A stretch of DNA of 64,000 bases from an uncultured Lachnospiraceae bacterium (GTDB taxonomy: Bacteria > Bacillota > Clostridia > Lachnospirales > Lachnospiraceae), in assembly GCA_902767015.1 (NCBI GenBank), contig CACXFV010000116.1:32184-96183 (forward strand), read 5' to 3'. The notes under the pieces were generated by a model. That model was given only the letters and a program-made list of their open reading frames with translations. It made no database searches and had not been told where the DNA came from. Position numbers and translations under genes: made by a program. Shown one piece after another: positions 1-8,633 of this stretch. The stretch's first letter is position 1, and the number at the start of each line of letters is the position of its first letter.

Positions 1-921
1 AGAGCCGGATTCATCAATGATATCACAGTAAAGAGTATAGATTTTTGTGATAAGTCCGTGGGTCTGATTGGAGAAGGAATCTCTGTAATCACGGCTTTTT
101 TCAAAAAGGTCATATACAGAGTGCGGTGTATTCTTCTCAATGGCTGTTTTGATTTCTTTTAGAGACTGAATGTATTTTTCTAAAAGCGTTGCGATGTTGT
201 CGCGGTTTGTGCTGCAAATCTGCTGCCACATATCGGGAGAAGAGGAGGCGATTCGCGTGATATCTTTAAAACCCCCCGCTGCCAGAAGTTTCATGGTTTC
301 CCTGTCAGAATCATTATCTTTTACCAGATTGACAAGACATGCTGCGATGAGATGAGGCACATGGCTGATGGCAGCAACGGCATAATCATGTTCTCTGTAG
401 TCGAGAAGGACAGGAAGGGCACCGATGGAACTGATAAGAGCAAAAAATTCATTGGTTCGTTCAGAACTTACTTCTTTCGTAGGGGTAATGGCATAATAAG
501 CATTTTCCAGCAGATGACTGTCGGAGTTGGTATAGCCTGTTTTTTCAGAGCCTGCCATGGGATGACCACCTATGAAATTTTTACTGAGCGAAAGCTGTTC
601 TATGGCAGTGTGTATGTTGCCCTTGACACTGCCTACATCAGTAATGATACAATTCTCTGAGATGATTTCTTTTAAACATTTGAGATAACGGATATTCTGT
701 TCTACCGGTGTACATAAAAAAATATAGTCACAGTCCGAAAAATGTTCATCCGCCTGCTCTGTCACGATATCTGCCGTGCCATCTCTCAAGGCGCATTCAC
801 GTGCAGCGGCACTTCTGTTGTAAGCCACAATGGTATGATTGTCATAGACTCTTTTAATTGACTTAGCGATGGAGCCGCCGATTAAGCCTAAACCTATGAA
901 CCCAATTTTTAAGTTTCTCAT
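1..921 (-). CDS. tyrA: Prephenate dehydrogenase (C-terminus beyond window)
   Basis: Converts prephenate to 4-hydroxyphenylpyruvate with NAD+ in tyrosine synthesis. Reading leftwards from the ATG at 921, the protein opens with a Rossmann nucleotide-binding loop (GFIGLGLIGGS, about residues 8-18). It continues with the family motif GGHPMAGSEKTGY, which holds the active-site histidine, and a later SHVPHL motif. The 307 codons seen run open to base 1, so the C-terminus (possibly an ACT domain) lies outside. The ribosome site AGGAAAGGA sits just before the start, and only 13 bases separate it from the rqcH stop, so the two are probably co-transcribed. DAHP synthase of the same pathway lies 11 kb away. 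Confidence 0.9.
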   Translation of the reverse strand, partial: MRNLKIGFIGLGLIGGSIAKSIKRVYDNHTIVAYNRSAAARECALRDGTADIVTEQADEHFSDCDYIFLCTPVEQNIRYLKCLKEIISENCIITDVGSVKGNIHTAIEQLSLSKNFIGGHPMAGSEKTGYTNSDSHLLENAYYAITPTKEVSSERTNEFFALISSIGALPVLLDYREHDYAVAAISHVPHLIAACLVNLVKDNDSDRETMKLLAAGGFKDITRIASSSPDMWQQICSTNRDNIATLLEKYIQSLKEIKTAIEKNTPHSVYDLFEKSRDYRDSFSNQTHGLITKIYTLYCDIIDESGS

Positions 922-934
922 GCTTGTTCCTTTC

Positions 935-2686
935 CTAATCCTGTGTAAATCCAAGTGCTTCTATTGATTTTGGCGTGCATACCATGGAATAATTGGTGTG
1001 GTAAATCACAAATCCGGGAGCACCGCCATTGATGCGCTTTAAATGCTTTTTCTGTGTATAATCAATCTCGACCTTATCACTATTTCTTCCCTTAGAATAG
1101 TAGGCGGCAAGACTGCCGGCAATTTCATAAATGTTGTCAGGAAGTTCGGATTGCTCGGTATTCCTGCATTTTACAATCACATGTGAACCGGGAATCGTCT
1201 TGGTGTGAAACCACCAGTCGTTGCCGGTTGCGATTTTAAAGGAGACTTCTTCATTCTGATAATTGTTTTTGCCGATATAGATATCATATTCCCCGTCAAT
1301 GCCGATATGAATAGGGCGGTTCGTCAATTTTGTTTTTTTATCAGTAGTTCTCCTCCTGATGTAGCCGAACTGGATAAGTTCCTCTTTAATCTCCTTAAGA
1401 TCATTTTCAGAGGTGGCAAGTTCCAGAGCGGTACTGATGGATTCTAAATGTTCCATCTCATGTTTGGTCTCCACCGTAATCTCAGAGAGTGCTTCATAAG
1501 TACGCTTCAATTTGTTGTATTTTTCAAAATAGCGGTTGGCATTTTCCATGGGAGAAAGTGTATTGTCAATCGGTATGGTTATTTCGTTATTATCATAGTA
1601 ATTAGTGCATTTAAGCTCCTTATCATCGGGCGCAAGGTGGTAACCATAGGTGGTAATCAGTTCTCCATAGATTCTGTATTTATCACGCTTATCGGTGTCA
1701 CTAAGCTGTTTCAGCTGCAGATTATATTTTTTGACGGACTTTGAGAGAGCTGAGTTTACAATCTGTCTTAAATCTGCAGAGCGCTGGCGCATTCTTGAAA
1801 GGGCATTTTTTTCTGAATAATACTTTTCAAGCACCGTGCTTATGCTGTCGAATTTCCGGCATTCATAATCAGAATAAATGGTAAGCGGTACAGCACTGTA
1901 ATCAACAGGTTCATCGTCAGAGTAGTAAATGGAAGGTGAATAATCATTCTCCTTAATTTTCTCCATACATTGGCCGAAAATGTTGTACAGATGGTACATT
2001 TCGTCTTCTGTCAGTTCGCGGGGAGGCAAATCGGAATCGAGATTCGCAGTATGAAGAATATTCTCGCTTACCACAGGACTGATTCCCGTAAAGGAAGTAT
2101 AAATTGCTTTGGAAAGAGGACACGGTCTGGCATTTAAACAGCGGATGAAGGTGTCGGCGTCAATTGCCAAAGGGTCATACTTATCAGTCGTATTCGGGAT
2201 AAAATAGTCGCGTCCCGGCAGTACTTCCCTGACAGAGCTGGTCTGTGCGTTGATATGCTTAATACTGTCAATGATTTTATTATTATCATCACAAAAAATA
2301 ATGTTACTATGCTTTCCCATTAGTTCTACGATAAGTACTTTTTTACATAAATCGCCCATTTCATTCAAGTGTTCTATTTCAATATTGATAATCCGTTCAA
2401 GTCCGGGCTGCCGGATTCCCGTGATTCTTCCGTTGTTAAGGTGCTTCCTTAAAAGCATGCAGAAGCTGGGAGCGGTAAGAGGTGACGATTTATTGGTGTC
2501 TGTCAGATAGATGAGAGGGAGGGATGCATTGGCAGAAATCATCAGTCTGTACTGCGCTTTGCCGGTCTTGACTGTTATGAAAAGCTCGTCCCCTTCCGGC
2601 TGTGCGATTTTGAACAGTCTGCCATTTAATAATTTATCCTTCAGCTCATGCGCGATGCATGAGACGGTAATTCCATCAAAAGCCAT
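935..2686 (-). CDS. rqcH: RqcH / NFACT family ribosome quality control protein
   Basis: Bacterial Rqc2/NEMF homologue, often annotated as fibronectin-binding protein A. In the family it binds stalled 50S subunits and recruits tRNA-Ala to add alanine tails. The 583 residues match the usual length. The NFACT-N domain starts MAFDGITVSCIAHEL. A charged coiled-coil middle covers about residues 290-440. The C-terminal NFACT-R domain carries DWWFHTKTIPGSHVIVK. At the position of the functionally important Asp97-Arg98 pair of the B. subtilis protein this sequence has Glu97-Arg98 (GLERII). The ATG at 2686 has an AAAGGA site 7 bases upstream. It is transcribed divergently from yicC. Confidence 0.9.
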   Translation of the reverse strand: MAFDGITVSCIAHELKDKLLNGRLFKIAQPEGDELFITVKTGKAQYRLMISANASLPLIYLTDTNKSSPLTAPSFCMLLRKHLNNGRITGIRQPGLERIINIEIEHLNEMGDLCKKVLIVELMGKHSNIIFCDDNNKIIDSIKHINAQTSSVREVLPGRDYFIPNTTDKYDPLAIDADTFIRCLNARPCPLSKAIYTSFTGISPVVSENILHTANLDSDLPPRELTEDEMYHLYNIFGQCMEKIKENDYSPSIYYSDDEPVDYSAVPLTIYSDYECRKFDSISTVLEKYYSEKNALSRMRQRSADLRQIVNSALSKSVKKYNLQLKQLSDTDKRDKYRIYGELITTYGYHLAPDDKELKCTNYYDNNEITIPIDNTLSPMENANRYFEKYNKLKRTYEALSEITVETKHEMEHLESISTALELATSENDLKEIKEELIQFGYIRRRTTDKKTKLTNRPIHIGIDGEYDIYIGKNNYQNEEVSFKIATGNDWWFHTKTIPGSHVIVKCRNTEQSELPDNIYEIAGSLAAYYSKGRNSDKVEIDYTQKKHLKRINGGAPGFVIYHTNYSMVCTPKSIEALGFTQD

Positions 2687-2730
2687 TGTCGAATCCTTTC
2701 AGTGTATCATGATAATCTGTCTATGGCTGA

Positions 2731-2759
2731 ATACTAACATAATATTGAATTGTTTTCAA
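2731..2759 (-). promoter_or_regulatory. Predicted sigma-A promoter of rqcH-tyrA
   Basis: On the minus strand TTGAAA (2754-2759) and TAGTAT (2731-2736) are separated by exactly 17 bases, 45 bases before the rqcH start. The -35 box lies in one arm of an inverted repeat shared with the divergent yicC promoter. Confidence 0.55.
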
Positions 2760-2777
2760 GAGAAAAATCATACCCTC

Positions 2778-2806
2778 TTGAAAAAAGCATTTTTTTCTAT
2801 TATAAT
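2778..2806 (+). promoter_or_regulatory. Predicted sigma-A promoter of yicC
   Basis: TTGAAA (2778-2783), a 17-base spacer and a perfect TATAAT (2801-2806), about 90 bases before the yicC start. Confidence 0.65.
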
Positions 2807-2897
2807 AGAAGCTGTATGTTTAGGAATCGTTAATATTTCTCGTGATGAAAATACAGGTTGATATACAAGCCGGATTAATGCCGATAGGAGAATGGTT

Positions 2898-3776
2898 ATG
2901 ATTAATAGTATGACAGGCTTTGGGAGAAGTGAGATATCAGAGAGTGATAAGAAAGTGACGGTTGAGATAAAGTCCGTTAATCACAGATATCTTGACGTCA
3001 ATATAAAGCTGCCTAAGAAGCTTAACTTTTATGAAGCGATGCTTAGAAATTTACTGAAAAAATACATAGAGCGTGGCAAGGTTGATATCTATATTACATA
3101 TGAGGACCTGTCACAGGATGGCACACAGCTTCATTATAACGGTGTTCTCGCAAAAGAGTATCTGGATTATATTTATCAGATGGGAAGAGAATTAAAACTG
3201 GAGAATGATGTGACAACCACCTCCTTAATCAGATGCCCTGAGATATTTACTATGCAGGAGAACAGTGTGGATGAGGAGACACTGGAAAAATTGCTGACGA
3301 AGACATTTGAGGAGGCTGCACGTAATTTTGTCGGTACCAGAGAGCGGGAGGGGGAGAATTTAAAGAACGATTTACTGATAAAACTTGACAGTATGATGAA
3401 GTATGTGGAAATCATTGAGGAAAGGTCGCCACAGATTATAGAGGAATACAAAACCAGGATTAATGAAAAAATAAAAGAGCTTCTTGACAGTGCACAGATT
3501 GACGAGAGCAGGATTGTCATGGAAGTAACGCTGTTTGCCGATAAAGTGTGTGTCGATGAGGAAATTGTCAGACTGAAAAGTCATGTATCCGGAATGAAGG
3601 ACACATTGCAAAAAGGAGGCGCCGTAGGAAGAAAGCTTGATTTTGTCACACAGGAGATGAACAGGGAAGCCAACACGATATTGTCAAAATCGACAGATTT
3701 GCAGATAACAGATGTGGGGATAGAGTTAAAGACTTTAATTGAGAAGATAAGGGAGCAGATTCAAAACATTGAATAG
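2898..3776 (+). CDS. YicC family endoribonuclease
   Basis: Member of the YicC/YloC family, which acts as an endoribonuclease in other bacteria; the natural RNA targets here are unknown. The N-terminal signature MINSMTGFGR is followed by SVNHRYLDVNIKLPK. The C-terminal half (DUF1732 type) contains GRKLDFVTQEMNREANTI and ends in the typical IREQIQNIE. I chose the ATG at 2898 (292 residues) because the AGGAG at 2886-2890 is 7 bases before it but only 1 base before the ATG at 2892. As in many Firmicutes it precedes remA, gmk and rpoZ, here with its own promoter and a 169-base gap. Confidence 0.9.
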   Translation: MINSMTGFGRSEISESDKKVTVEIKSVNHRYLDVNIKLPKKLNFYEAMLRNLLKKYIERGKVDIYITYEDLSQDGTQLHYNGVLAKEYLDYIYQMGRELKLENDVTTTSLIRCPEIFTMQENSVDEETLEKLLTKTFEEAARNFVGTREREGENLKNDLLIKLDSMMKYVEIIEERSPQIIEEYKTRINEKIKELLDSAQIDESRIVMEVTLFADKVCVDEEIVRLKSHVSGMKDTLQKGGAVGRKLDFVTQEMNREANTILSKSTDLQITDVGIELKTLIEKIREQIQNIE

Positions 3777-3791
3777 TTTTTTAAAATTATG

Positions 3792-3820
3792 TTGACGAAT
3801 CGATAAAAAGTTTATAGAAT
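3792..3820 (+). promoter_or_regulatory. Predicted promoter of the remA-gmk-rpoZ group
   Basis: TTGACG (3792-3797), a 17-base spacer and TAGAAT (3815-3820). The resulting leader before remA would be about 120 bases. Confidence 0.6.
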
Positions 3821-3945
3821 TACTAAGGTTAAGTGTGAATAAACTTTCAAATAGAATGTGATAGCAGCTTTCACAAAGCGGAGAAGTATTTTGCCGGTGG
3901 TGTCAGCTGAACGGTTACGATGAAATATAAGGACAGGGAGATGTT

Positions 3946-4188
3946 ATGCAGAGATTAATCAATGCAGGATATGGCAACTGTGTGAATGCCGATAAAGTGG
4001 TGTCAATAGTTTCTGTTGATTCAGCCCCGATTAAGAGAATTATTCAGAATGCGAAAGATGCGGGAATGGCGATTGATGTCACGCAGGGTAGAAAGACAAA
4101 GTCTGCTATTATAATGGATGACGGCTATGTAGTGTTGTCTGCGCTTGTGGCAGAAACCTTTGTCACAAGATTTAACAGCCAGCAATAG
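3946..4188 (+). CDS. remA: RemA-like DNA-binding regulator (DUF370)
   Basis: Small 80-residue protein of the extracellular matrix regulatory family. In B. subtilis RemA activates biofilm matrix genes by binding DNA as an oligomeric ring. The signature runs from LINAGYGNCVNADKVVSIVS through DSAPIKRII to the Gly-Arg-Lys segment (VTQGRKTKSAIIMDDGYVVLS). Length and position between yicC and gmk match the conserved clostridial and bacillar order. The start has GGGAG upstream with 5-6 bases of spacing. Target genes here cannot be told from the window. Confidence 0.88.
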   Translation: MQRLINAGYGNCVNADKVVSIVSVDSAPIKRIIQNAKDAGMAIDVTQGRKTKSAIIMDDGYVVLSALVAETFVTRFNSQQ

Positions 4189-4217
4189 AGAAAAGCATCA
4201 GGAAGGAATGATAGACT

Positions 4218-4850
4218 ATGATGGATAAAGGAGTTTTGACAATAATTTCCGGTTTTTCGGGTGTGGGAAAGGGAACACTTGTGGCGAAGCTTATGGAAAA
4301 ATATGATAATTATGCGCTGTCAGTTTCTGCTACCACGCGAGGCATGAGAGAGGGCGAGGAGCACGGAAAAAGCTATTTTTTTATGAATGTTTTTGAATTT
4401 GAGGATAAGATACAGAAAAATCAGTTTTTAGAATATGCAAAATATGTCAACAATTATTATGGAACACCAAAGCAGTATGTGGAGGATATGTTAGAGAGGG
4501 GAAAGGATGTATTATTAGAGATTGAGATACAGGGAGCCAGACAGGTAAAGAAGATGATGCCTGAGGCCGTTTCTATTTTTGTCATGCCGCCGGATGCACA
4601 GACATTGAGGGAGAGACTGACTGAAAGAAACACGGAAGCAGAGGAAGTAATCAATGAGAGATTGAGGCGTGCCACTGTGGAGGCGGAAGGAATAGAAGAA
4701 TACGACTATGTGCTTGTGAATGACAGTCTGCAGGAGAGTATGGAGAAACTTCACTCTATCATACAGTCAAGTCATCACCAGTCTTATAGAAATATTGATT
4801 TTATAAAAAAGATTAGAGAAGATGTAAAAATCTTCACGGAAGGAGAATAA
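4218..4850 (+). CDS. gmk: Guanylate kinase
   Basis: Phosphorylates GMP to GDP with ATP in the cytoplasm. The P-loop GFSGVGKG lies at about residues 12-19. The GMP-binding segment SVSATTRGMREGEEHGKSYFF follows, then LLEIEIQGARQVKK. Its 210 residues are normal. ATGs at 4218 and 4221 are both possible; GGAAGG lies 11 bases before the first. Only 4 bases separate its stop from the rpoZ start, indicating a shared transcript and probable translational coupling. Confidence 0.95.
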   Translation: MMDKGVLTIISGFSGVGKGTLVAKLMEKYDNYALSVSATTRGMREGEEHGKSYFFMNVFEFEDKIQKNQFLEYAKYVNNYYGTPKQYVEDMLERGKDVLLEIEIQGARQVKKMMPEAVSIFVMPPDAQTLRERLTERNTEAEEVINERLRRATVEAEGIEEYDYVLVNDSLQESMEKLHSIIQSSHHQSYRNIDFIKKIREDVKIFTEGE

Positions 4851-4854
4851 GAAT

Positions 4855-5259
4855 ATGTTACACCCATCTTACACAGATTTAATGGAAGTTGTTAATAGTG
4901 ATGTGGAGCCGGGAGAGCAGCCTGTGGTACAGAGCCGCTATTCCATTGTGATGGCTACATCAAGGAGAGCGAGACAGATTGTGGCGGGAGAAGAGCCACT
5001 GGTGGATGGTAACGGAAAGAAGCCGTTATCTGTTGCCGTTGATGAACTTTACAAGTCTAAGATAAGAATACTCAGTGAAGAAGAAGCAGAAGAAGAGATG
5101 GCGAAGGAGGAAGCTGCGAAAGAGGAGGATTCGTCAGACCGGAACGATACAGAAGAGCAGGCTGACACGGAAGAACAGACCGATACAGAGGAAGAAAATG
5201 ATGCAGAGGAACAGACATCGGTTTATGAACAGGTAGAAGACGAAAAAGAAGCAGAATAA
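4855..5259 (+). CDS. rpoZ: RNA polymerase omega subunit with long acidic tail
   Basis: Omega helps beta-prime fold and assemble. The conserved core (about residues 1-75) includes SRYSIVMATSRRARQI and the segment KPLSVAVDELYKSKI. From about residue 78 the protein becomes extremely Glu/Asp-rich and contains near-repeats of D-T-E-E-Q, making it 134 residues rather than the usual 60-90. The tail is probably disordered. GGAG lies 8 bases before the ATG. rimO follows after a 60-base gap. Confidence 0.92.
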   Translation: MLHPSYTDLMEVVNSDVEPGEQPVVQSRYSIVMATSRRARQIVAGEEPLVDGNGKKPLSVAVDELYKSKIRILSEEEAEEEMAKEEAAKEEDSSDRNDTEEQADTEEQTDTEEENDAEEQTSVYEQVEDEKEAE

Positions 5260-5319
5260 GTGCTGCGTCTGTAAAACGGCAGCGACAGATCAGAATTGTT
5301 TCACTTGGAGGAACAGATT

Positions 5320-6645
5320 GTGAAAATACTATTTATCTCTCTGGGATGTGATAAGAATCTTGTAGATTCAGAGGAGATGCTGGGAATACTGCGAAAGGAA
5401 ACTTTTGAGTTTACGGATGAAGAGGCGGAGGCGGATGTCATTATAGTTAACACCTGCTGTTTTGTAGGGGATGCAAAAGAGGAAAGCATTGAGACAATAT
5501 TGCAGATGGCAGAATACAGAAAAAGCGGCAGTTGTAAAGCATTGATTGTGGCAGGGTGTCTTGCTCAGAGATACAAGAAGGAGATTATAAAAGAGATACC
5601 TGAGGTGGACGCAGTGCTGGGAACAAGTTCTTATGATAAGATTGCAGAGGCACTTAAGGTTTGCCTTAGGGGGTCAAAGTATGAAGCTTACGCCAAACTT
5701 GACAGAATGATAGTAGAAAAGGCAGACAGGGTAATCACAACCGGAGGTTACTTTGCTTATCTGAAGATAGCCGAGGGCTGTGATAAATGCTGTACGTACT
5801 GTATTATACCAAAGGTAAGGGGGCATTATCGAAGTGTCCCGATGGAGGAGGTTCTTCGAAGTGCAGGACGTCTGGCAGAAAAGGGCGTGAAAGAGCTGAT
5901 TCTGGTGGCACAGGAAATCACGGTTTATGGTATGGATTTGTCTGGCAGAAAGATGCTGCCCGAACTGTTAAGAGAGTTATGTAAGATACCCGGTATTGTA
6001 TGGATTAGACTTCTGTACTGTTATCCGGAGGAAATCACGGATGAATTGATAGAGGTCATAAAAACAGAGAAAAAGATATGCCATTATATTGATATGCCGA
6101 TACAGCATGCCAACGACAGAATCTTAAAGCTGATGGGAAGAAGAACCGGTAAGAAAGAAATCAAGGCAGTCATTGCAAAGCTACGGGGTGAGATACCGGA
6201 TATTGTCATAAGAACTACGCTGATATCCGGCTTCCCTACGGAGACAGAACAAGAGCATGAAGAGCTTATGGATTTTATTGATGAGATGGGCTTTGACAGA
6301 CTTGGCGTATTCCCTTATTCACCGGAGGAGGACACACCGGCAGAGAGAATGGAGGGTCAGATTGACGAGGAAACGAAGGAAAGAAGGCGAAGCGAGCTGA
6401 TGGAATTGCAGCAGGAGATAGCCTTTGACAATGGTTGCGATTTCGTCGGAAAACAGCTTCTTGTGCTGATTGAGGGAAAACTGGTGGATGAAAATGTATA
6501 TGTCGGAAGGACGTATATGGATGCACCGAATGTTGACGGCAATATTTTTGTTGTCACGGAGGATGAGCTGATGACCGGAGATTTTGTCTTTGTAACGGTT
6601 ACCGAATCAAAGGAATATGATCTGATTGGAGAAATAGTGAAATGA
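5320..6645 (+). CDS. rimO: Ribosomal protein uS12 methylthiotransferase RimO
   Basis: Radical-SAM enzyme that methylthiolates an aspartate of ribosomal protein S12. The N-terminal cluster domain begins KILFISLGCDKNLVDSEEMLG. The radical-SAM motif C-x3-C-x2-C appears as EGCDKCCTYCIIP, and a TRAM domain closes the protein (FVFVTVTESKEYDLIGEIV). I chose the GTG at 5320 (441 residues): GGAGG at 5307-5311 stands 8 bases before it and the family begins at this MKILF-like point. A longer TTG start at 5296 lacks a ribosome site. The stop overlaps the pgsA start by 4 bases (ATGA). Confidence 0.93.
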   Translation: MKILFISLGCDKNLVDSEEMLGILRKETFEFTDEEAEADVIIVNTCCFVGDAKEESIETILQMAEYRKSGSCKALIVAGCLAQRYKKEIIKEIPEVDAVLGTSSYDKIAEALKVCLRGSKYEAYAKLDRMIVEKADRVITTGGYFAYLKIAEGCDKCCTYCIIPKVRGHYRSVPMEEVLRSAGRLAEKGVKELILVAQEITVYGMDLSGRKMLPELLRELCKIPGIVWIRLLYCYPEEITDELIEVIKTEKKICHYIDMPIQHANDRILKLMGRRTGKKEIKAVIAKLRGEIPDIVIRTTLISGFPTETEQEHEELMDFIDEMGFDRLGVFPYSPEEDTPAERMEGQIDEETKERRRSELMELQQEIAFDNGCDFVGKQLLVLIEGKLVDENVYVGRTYMDAPNVDGNIFVVTEDELMTGDFVFVTVTESKEYDLIGEIVK

Positions 6646-7193
6646 ATTTACCAAATAAACTGACGCTTTTGAGAGCGTTTTTAATTCCATTTTTTGTATT
6701 ATTCATGTTAGCAGAGATTACGGGAGATTATGATAAATATATTGCTGTATCCATATTTATCATCGCGAGTCTGACGGATATGCTGGACGGAAAGATTGCC
6801 AGAAAATACAATCTGATAACTAATTTCGGCAAGTTTATGGATCCGTTGGCTGATAAATTGCTTGTCTGCTCGGCATTGATCTGTCTGATTGGTGATAAGC
6901 TGAAAGCATGGATTGTGATTATCATTATCAGCAGAGAATTTATTATCAGTGGTTTCAGACTGATTGCTTCGGATAATGGTGTGGTAATTGCAGCAAGCTG
7001 GTGGGGAAAGTATAAGACAGTTTCACAGATGATCATGATTATCCTGTTGATCATTGACCTGCAGTACACATGGTATCAAACGTTGGAATATGTATTTATT
7101 TATGTGGCGCTGGCATTGACGGTGATATCATTGATTGATTATCTGGTAAGGAACAGGAGTGTTCTGGTGGAAGGTGGAACGAAGAAAAATTAG
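6642..7193 (+). CDS. pgsA: CDP-diacylglycerol--glycerol-3-phosphate 3-phosphatidyltransferase
   Basis: Integral membrane enzyme making phosphatidylglycerol phosphate, the first step to phosphatidylglycerol. The CDP-alcohol phosphotransferase signature DG-x2-AR-x8-9-G-x3-D-x3-D is visible in MLDGKIARKY followed by NFGKFMDPLADKL at about residues 45-72. Several hydrophobic helices flank it. Its 183 residues are typical. The start overlaps rimO by 4 bases, so translation is probably coupled. The supply of phosphatidylglycerol also serves the LTA-synthase-like gene at 15978. Confidence 0.93.
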   Translation: MNLPNKLTLLRAFLIPFFVLFMLAEITGDYDKYIAVSIFIIASLTDMLDGKIARKYNLITNFGKFMDPLADKLLVCSALICLIGDKLKAWIVIIIISREFIISGFRLIASDNGVVIAASWWGKYKTVSQMIMIILLIIDLQYTWYQTLEYVFIYVALALTVISLIDYLVRNRSVLVEGGTKKN

Positions 7194-7227
7194 TGTGGCG
7201 GCTTGACAGAAGGTTGCCTGTGAATAA

Positions 7228-7251
7228 GCGGTCCGGCGGACTGCCGGCCGC
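7228..7251. other. GC-rich hairpin after pgsA
   Basis: GCGG-T-CCGGC (7228-7237) can pair with GCCGG-CCGC (7243-7251) around a 5-base loop with one bulged T. It is much richer in GC than its surroundings. No T-run follows, so it is more likely a processing or stability element than a terminator. Confidence 0.4.
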
Positions 7252-7306
7252 AAAATGATACGAGATTAAAGAAAGGAAATAATGCGTTACGCAAAGGTAT
7301 GGAACA

Positions 7307-8590
7307 ATGACTTCTTACAAGAAAATGACAAAGGAAGAATTAACAGAACTGAGTAAACAGCTTAACAAAGAGTACAGTGAGGCAAAGGCAAAAGGATTGA
7401 CGCTGGATATGTCGAGAGGCAAACCTGCTGCGATCCAGTTGGATTTATCGGACAGACTTTTGGATGTGATGACAGGTACCTCTGATTTCAAGACAGAGAA
7501 TGGAATGGATGTAAGAAATTATGGGGCACTTGACGGAATACCGGAGGCAAAAAAGCTGTTAGCAGATTTGATGCAGGTGGATGCAGCCAATGTCTTTGTT
7601 GGGGGTAATTCAAGTCTGAATCTCATGTACATACTTGTGTCAAATGCGATGTCATTAGGAATTCTTGGCAACACACCGTGGGGAAAGCTTGAAAAGGTAA
7701 AGTTTTTATGTCCGGCACCGGGATATGACAGACATTTTGCCATCACAGAGTTATTTGGTATTGAGATGATTACGATACCAATGAGCGAGGAAGGACCAGA
7801 TATGGACATGGTAGAACAATATGTCAACCATGACGAGACGATAAAAGGAATCTGGTGTGTTCCTAAATATTCTAATCCACAGGGATATACCTATTCTGAT
7901 GGGACAGTAAAAAGATTTGCGGCGTTGAAGCCGGCTGCGAAGGATTTCAGAATTTTCTGGGATAATGCATATGCGATTCATGATTTATATGACAAGGGAG
8001 ATAATCTCCTTGAGATATTTGCAGAGTGTAAAAAGAATGGCAACGAAAACCTTGTCTATGAATTTTGTTCTACTTCTAAGATTACATTTGCAGGTGCCGG
8101 TATTGCTGGTATGGCAGCATCAGAAGAGAATATGGCTGAGATTAAGAAGATTATGGGTATCCAGACTATTGGATATGATAAAATTAACCAGCTGGCGCAT
8201 GTGAGATATTTTAAAGATGCTGCAGGTGTCTGTGAATATATGAAGAAGCATGCGGATATGTTGAGACCTAAGTTTGAAGCTGTGTTGAATACTTTTGAGC
8301 GTGAGCTTTCAGGATTGGAGATTGGTGAGTGGACGAAACCAAATGGAGGTTACTTTATCTCCTTTGAGTCGTTAGAGGGTTGTGCAAAGGCAATTGTTGC
8401 AAAATGTAAGGAAGCAGGTGTAACATTGACAGGAGCAGGTGCCACCTATCCGTACAAAAATGATCCGAAAGACAGTAACATCAGGATTGCACCATCGTTC
8501 CCTACAGAGGAGGAAATGAAGCTTGCCGCAGAATTGTTTGTGCTTTGCGTGAAATTGGTAAGTGTGGAGAAGCTTTTGGAAAATTGTTAG
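7307..8590 (+). CDS. PLP-dependent aminotransferase, aspartate aminotransferase type Ic
   Basis: Fold-type I aminotransferase most like the Rv3722c-type aspartate aminotransferases. It would exchange amino groups between aspartate or glutamate and 2-oxoacids. Visible features are LDMSRGKPAAIQLDLS near the N-terminus, NYGALDGIPEAKKLL, the substrate-side YSNPQGYTYSDGTVKRFA, IFWDNAYAIHDL and the PLP-lysine region CSTSKITFAGAGIAGM. The length of 427 is normal for the family. AAAGG lies 9 bases before the ATG. A 24-codon upstream reading frame with its own ribosome site (7282-7356) overlaps the start. The exact substrate is inferred from the family. Confidence 0.82.
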   Translation: MTSYKKMTKEELTELSKQLNKEYSEAKAKGLTLDMSRGKPAAIQLDLSDRLLDVMTGTSDFKTENGMDVRNYGALDGIPEAKKLLADLMQVDAANVFVGGNSSLNLMYILVSNAMSLGILGNTPWGKLEKVKFLCPAPGYDRHFAITELFGIEMITIPMSEEGPDMDMVEQYVNHDETIKGIWCVPKYSNPQGYTYSDGTVKRFAALKPAAKDFRIFWDNAYAIHDLYDKGDNLLEIFAECKKNGNENLVYEFCSTSKITFAGAGIAGMAASEENMAEIKKIMGIQTIGYDKINQLAHVRYFKDAAGVCEYMKKHADMLRPKFEAVLNTFERELSGLEIGEWTKPNGGYFISFESLEGCAKAIVAKCKEAGVTLTGAGATYPYKNDPKDSNIRIAPSFPTEEEMKLAAELFVLCVKLVSVEKLLENC

Positions 8591-8633
8591 AAAGCCGACA
8601 GGAATACATAACCGGTGGAAAGGATTATACATA

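Noticed and set aside
170-660. Two overlapping plus-strand open frames near the left edge
   Set aside because: They lie antisense to tyrA, which is continuously open with clear family motifs on the minus strand; no ribosome sites or family resemblance.
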